Positions 63,463 to 64,000 of a stretch of 64,000 bases of DNA are shown one piece after another (the stretch's first letter is position 1; the number at the start of each line of letters is the position of its first letter). Both the position numbers and the translations under genes were made by a program. The stretch is from Betaproteobacteria bacterium (GTDB taxonomy: Bacteria; Pseudomonadota; Gammaproteobacteria; Burkholderiales; Burkholderiaceae_A): assembly GCA_018970545.1 (NCBI GenBank), contig JAGWWC010000003.1, positions 32,088 to 96,087 on the forward strand. The letters run 5' to 3'. Under the pieces are notes generated by a model. It searched no databases. It had not been told where the DNA came from and saw only the letters and a list, made by a program, of their open reading frames with translations.

Positions 63463-64000
63463 TTAAAGCCTTCCCTCTTCAACAGCATGGCAGGCCAATC
63501 GCCGATTCCCTGCGATCTTTAACGCGGGGCTCTCCAAGCGACAACGCGCCTGTGCATAAGGGCACCGCGGATGAAAGACGCATCCCGATGGCGGGGTCAG
63601 TGGATTGGGAACTTCCCCCTGTATCGGGACACGCTCTCGATCTGGGACGGCCAATCTCGGAATGGAATCCATCAAGAGCCTTGTATACGGGTGCCGTGGA
63701 CTCGAGAATACATCGTCAGTCCTACCTTGCTCGACGATTTGCCCGAGATACATCACCCCTACTCGATCACTGAAATGCTGAACGATTGCTAAATTATGGG
63801 AAATCAAGAGGTAAGTAAGGCCAAGTTGAGTCTGTAAGTCCTGCATCAGATTCAGGATTTGCGCTTGCACAGAAACATCCAGCGCAGATGTCGGCTCATC
63901 ACAGACCAGAAAGGCTGGATTTGCGGCGAGCGCACGAGCGATTGAAATACGCTGACGTTGTCCGCCTGAAAACTGATGGGGATATTTTCGTTGGTCAGCC
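63463..64000 (-). CDS. Oligopeptide-type ABC ATPase (partial)
   Basis: C-terminal part of an OppD/DppD/OppF-type ATPase; the N-terminus lies beyond the right edge. Signature [15 protein letters not shown], Walker [16 protein letters not shown] and switch [15 protein letters not shown] are visible, followed by the family-specific tail with cysteines ([15 protein letters not shown]) that in this group binds an iron-sulfur cluster. It would power import of a dipeptide, oligopeptide or similar small molecule. It ends 28 bases before the PLP enzyme, so both are probably cotranscribed. Confidence 0.88.
   Translation of the reverse strand, partial: ADQRKYPHQFSGGQRQRISIARALAANPAFLVCDEPTSALDVSVQAQILNLMQDLQTQLGLTYLLISHNLAIVQHFSDRVGVMYLGQIVEQGRTDDVFSSPRHPYTRLLMDSIPRLAVPDRERVPIQGEVPNPLTPPSGCVFHPRCPYAQARCRLESPALKIAGNRRLACHAVEEGRL

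Overview
The window looks like the chromosome of a betaproteobacterium, probably Burkholderiales. It has moderately high G+C by eye, five solitary Bug/TctC-type periplasmic receptors (a hallmark of that order), sigma70-like promoters with TTGACA -35 boxes, and enzymes that resemble the organosulfonate enzymes described from Cupriavidus. Assignments are by motif reading and memory of families; no database search was run.

About two thirds of the window (roughly 1-46 kb) is a catabolic island for C2 and C3 organosulfonates. From the left: a TauABC/SsuABC-like importer with two short-chain dehydrogenases (1-4087, minus) and a divergent dehydrogenase/hydrolase pair (4142-5754) of unknown substrate. 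Next is a long minus-strand operon (12363 to 5762) with a two-permease ABC importer, a histidinol-dehydrogenase-like HpsN and two further dehydrogenases, which fits 2,3-dihydroxypropane-1-sulfonate (DHPS) oxidation to sulfolactate. An iron-dependent alcohol dehydrogenase, the sulfolactate sulfo-lyase SuyAB and a TauE-type exporter follow. A GntR regulator heads an unusual operon (21484 to 16112) with a complete succinate-dehydrogenase-like complex and a two-subunit class I fumarase-like hydratase. Divergent from it are slcC and comC (sulfolactate stereo-inversion), an inositol-monophosphatase-family gene and a Bug receptor. The taurine arm follows: tauABC, an omega-aminotransferase, a SulP transporter, CoA ligase and acylating aldehyde dehydrogenase of SauT/SauS type, and xsc. 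The divergent plus-strand operon is iclR, a CobS/CobT-like AAA+/VWA pair, pta and soeABC (sulfite dehydrogenase).

The pathways join: DHPS and sulfolactate are cleaved by SuyAB to pyruvate and sulfite; taurine and sulfoacetate pass through sulfoacetaldehyde, Xsc and Pta to acetyl-CoA and sulfite; SoeABC oxidises sulfite, and TauE/SulP-type carriers could export the anions. The most interesting proposal is that the succinate-dehydrogenase-like complex plus fumarase-like enzyme run a sulfonated copy of succinate -> fumarate -> malate, namely 3-sulfopropanoate -> 3-sulfoacrylate -> 3-sulfolactate, feeding SuyAB. This is inference from gene linkage, shared regulation and departures from the normal flavoprotein motifs.

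The right-hand part (46-64 kb) is more mixed: a flavin-reductase-like protein, a racemase-family protein lacking one catalytic cysteine, a PhnCDE-type importer with a HAD phosphatase, a MoxR/DUF58/VWA cluster with a trypsin-like protease, a cyclophilin fused to DUF4214, an HI0933-type flavoprotein, a PLP enzyme that may be another sulfonate lyase, and the end of an oligopeptide-type ABC ATPase. No tRNA, rRNA, CRISPR array, insertion sequence or phage gene was seen, and no gap between genes exceeds about 210 bases.
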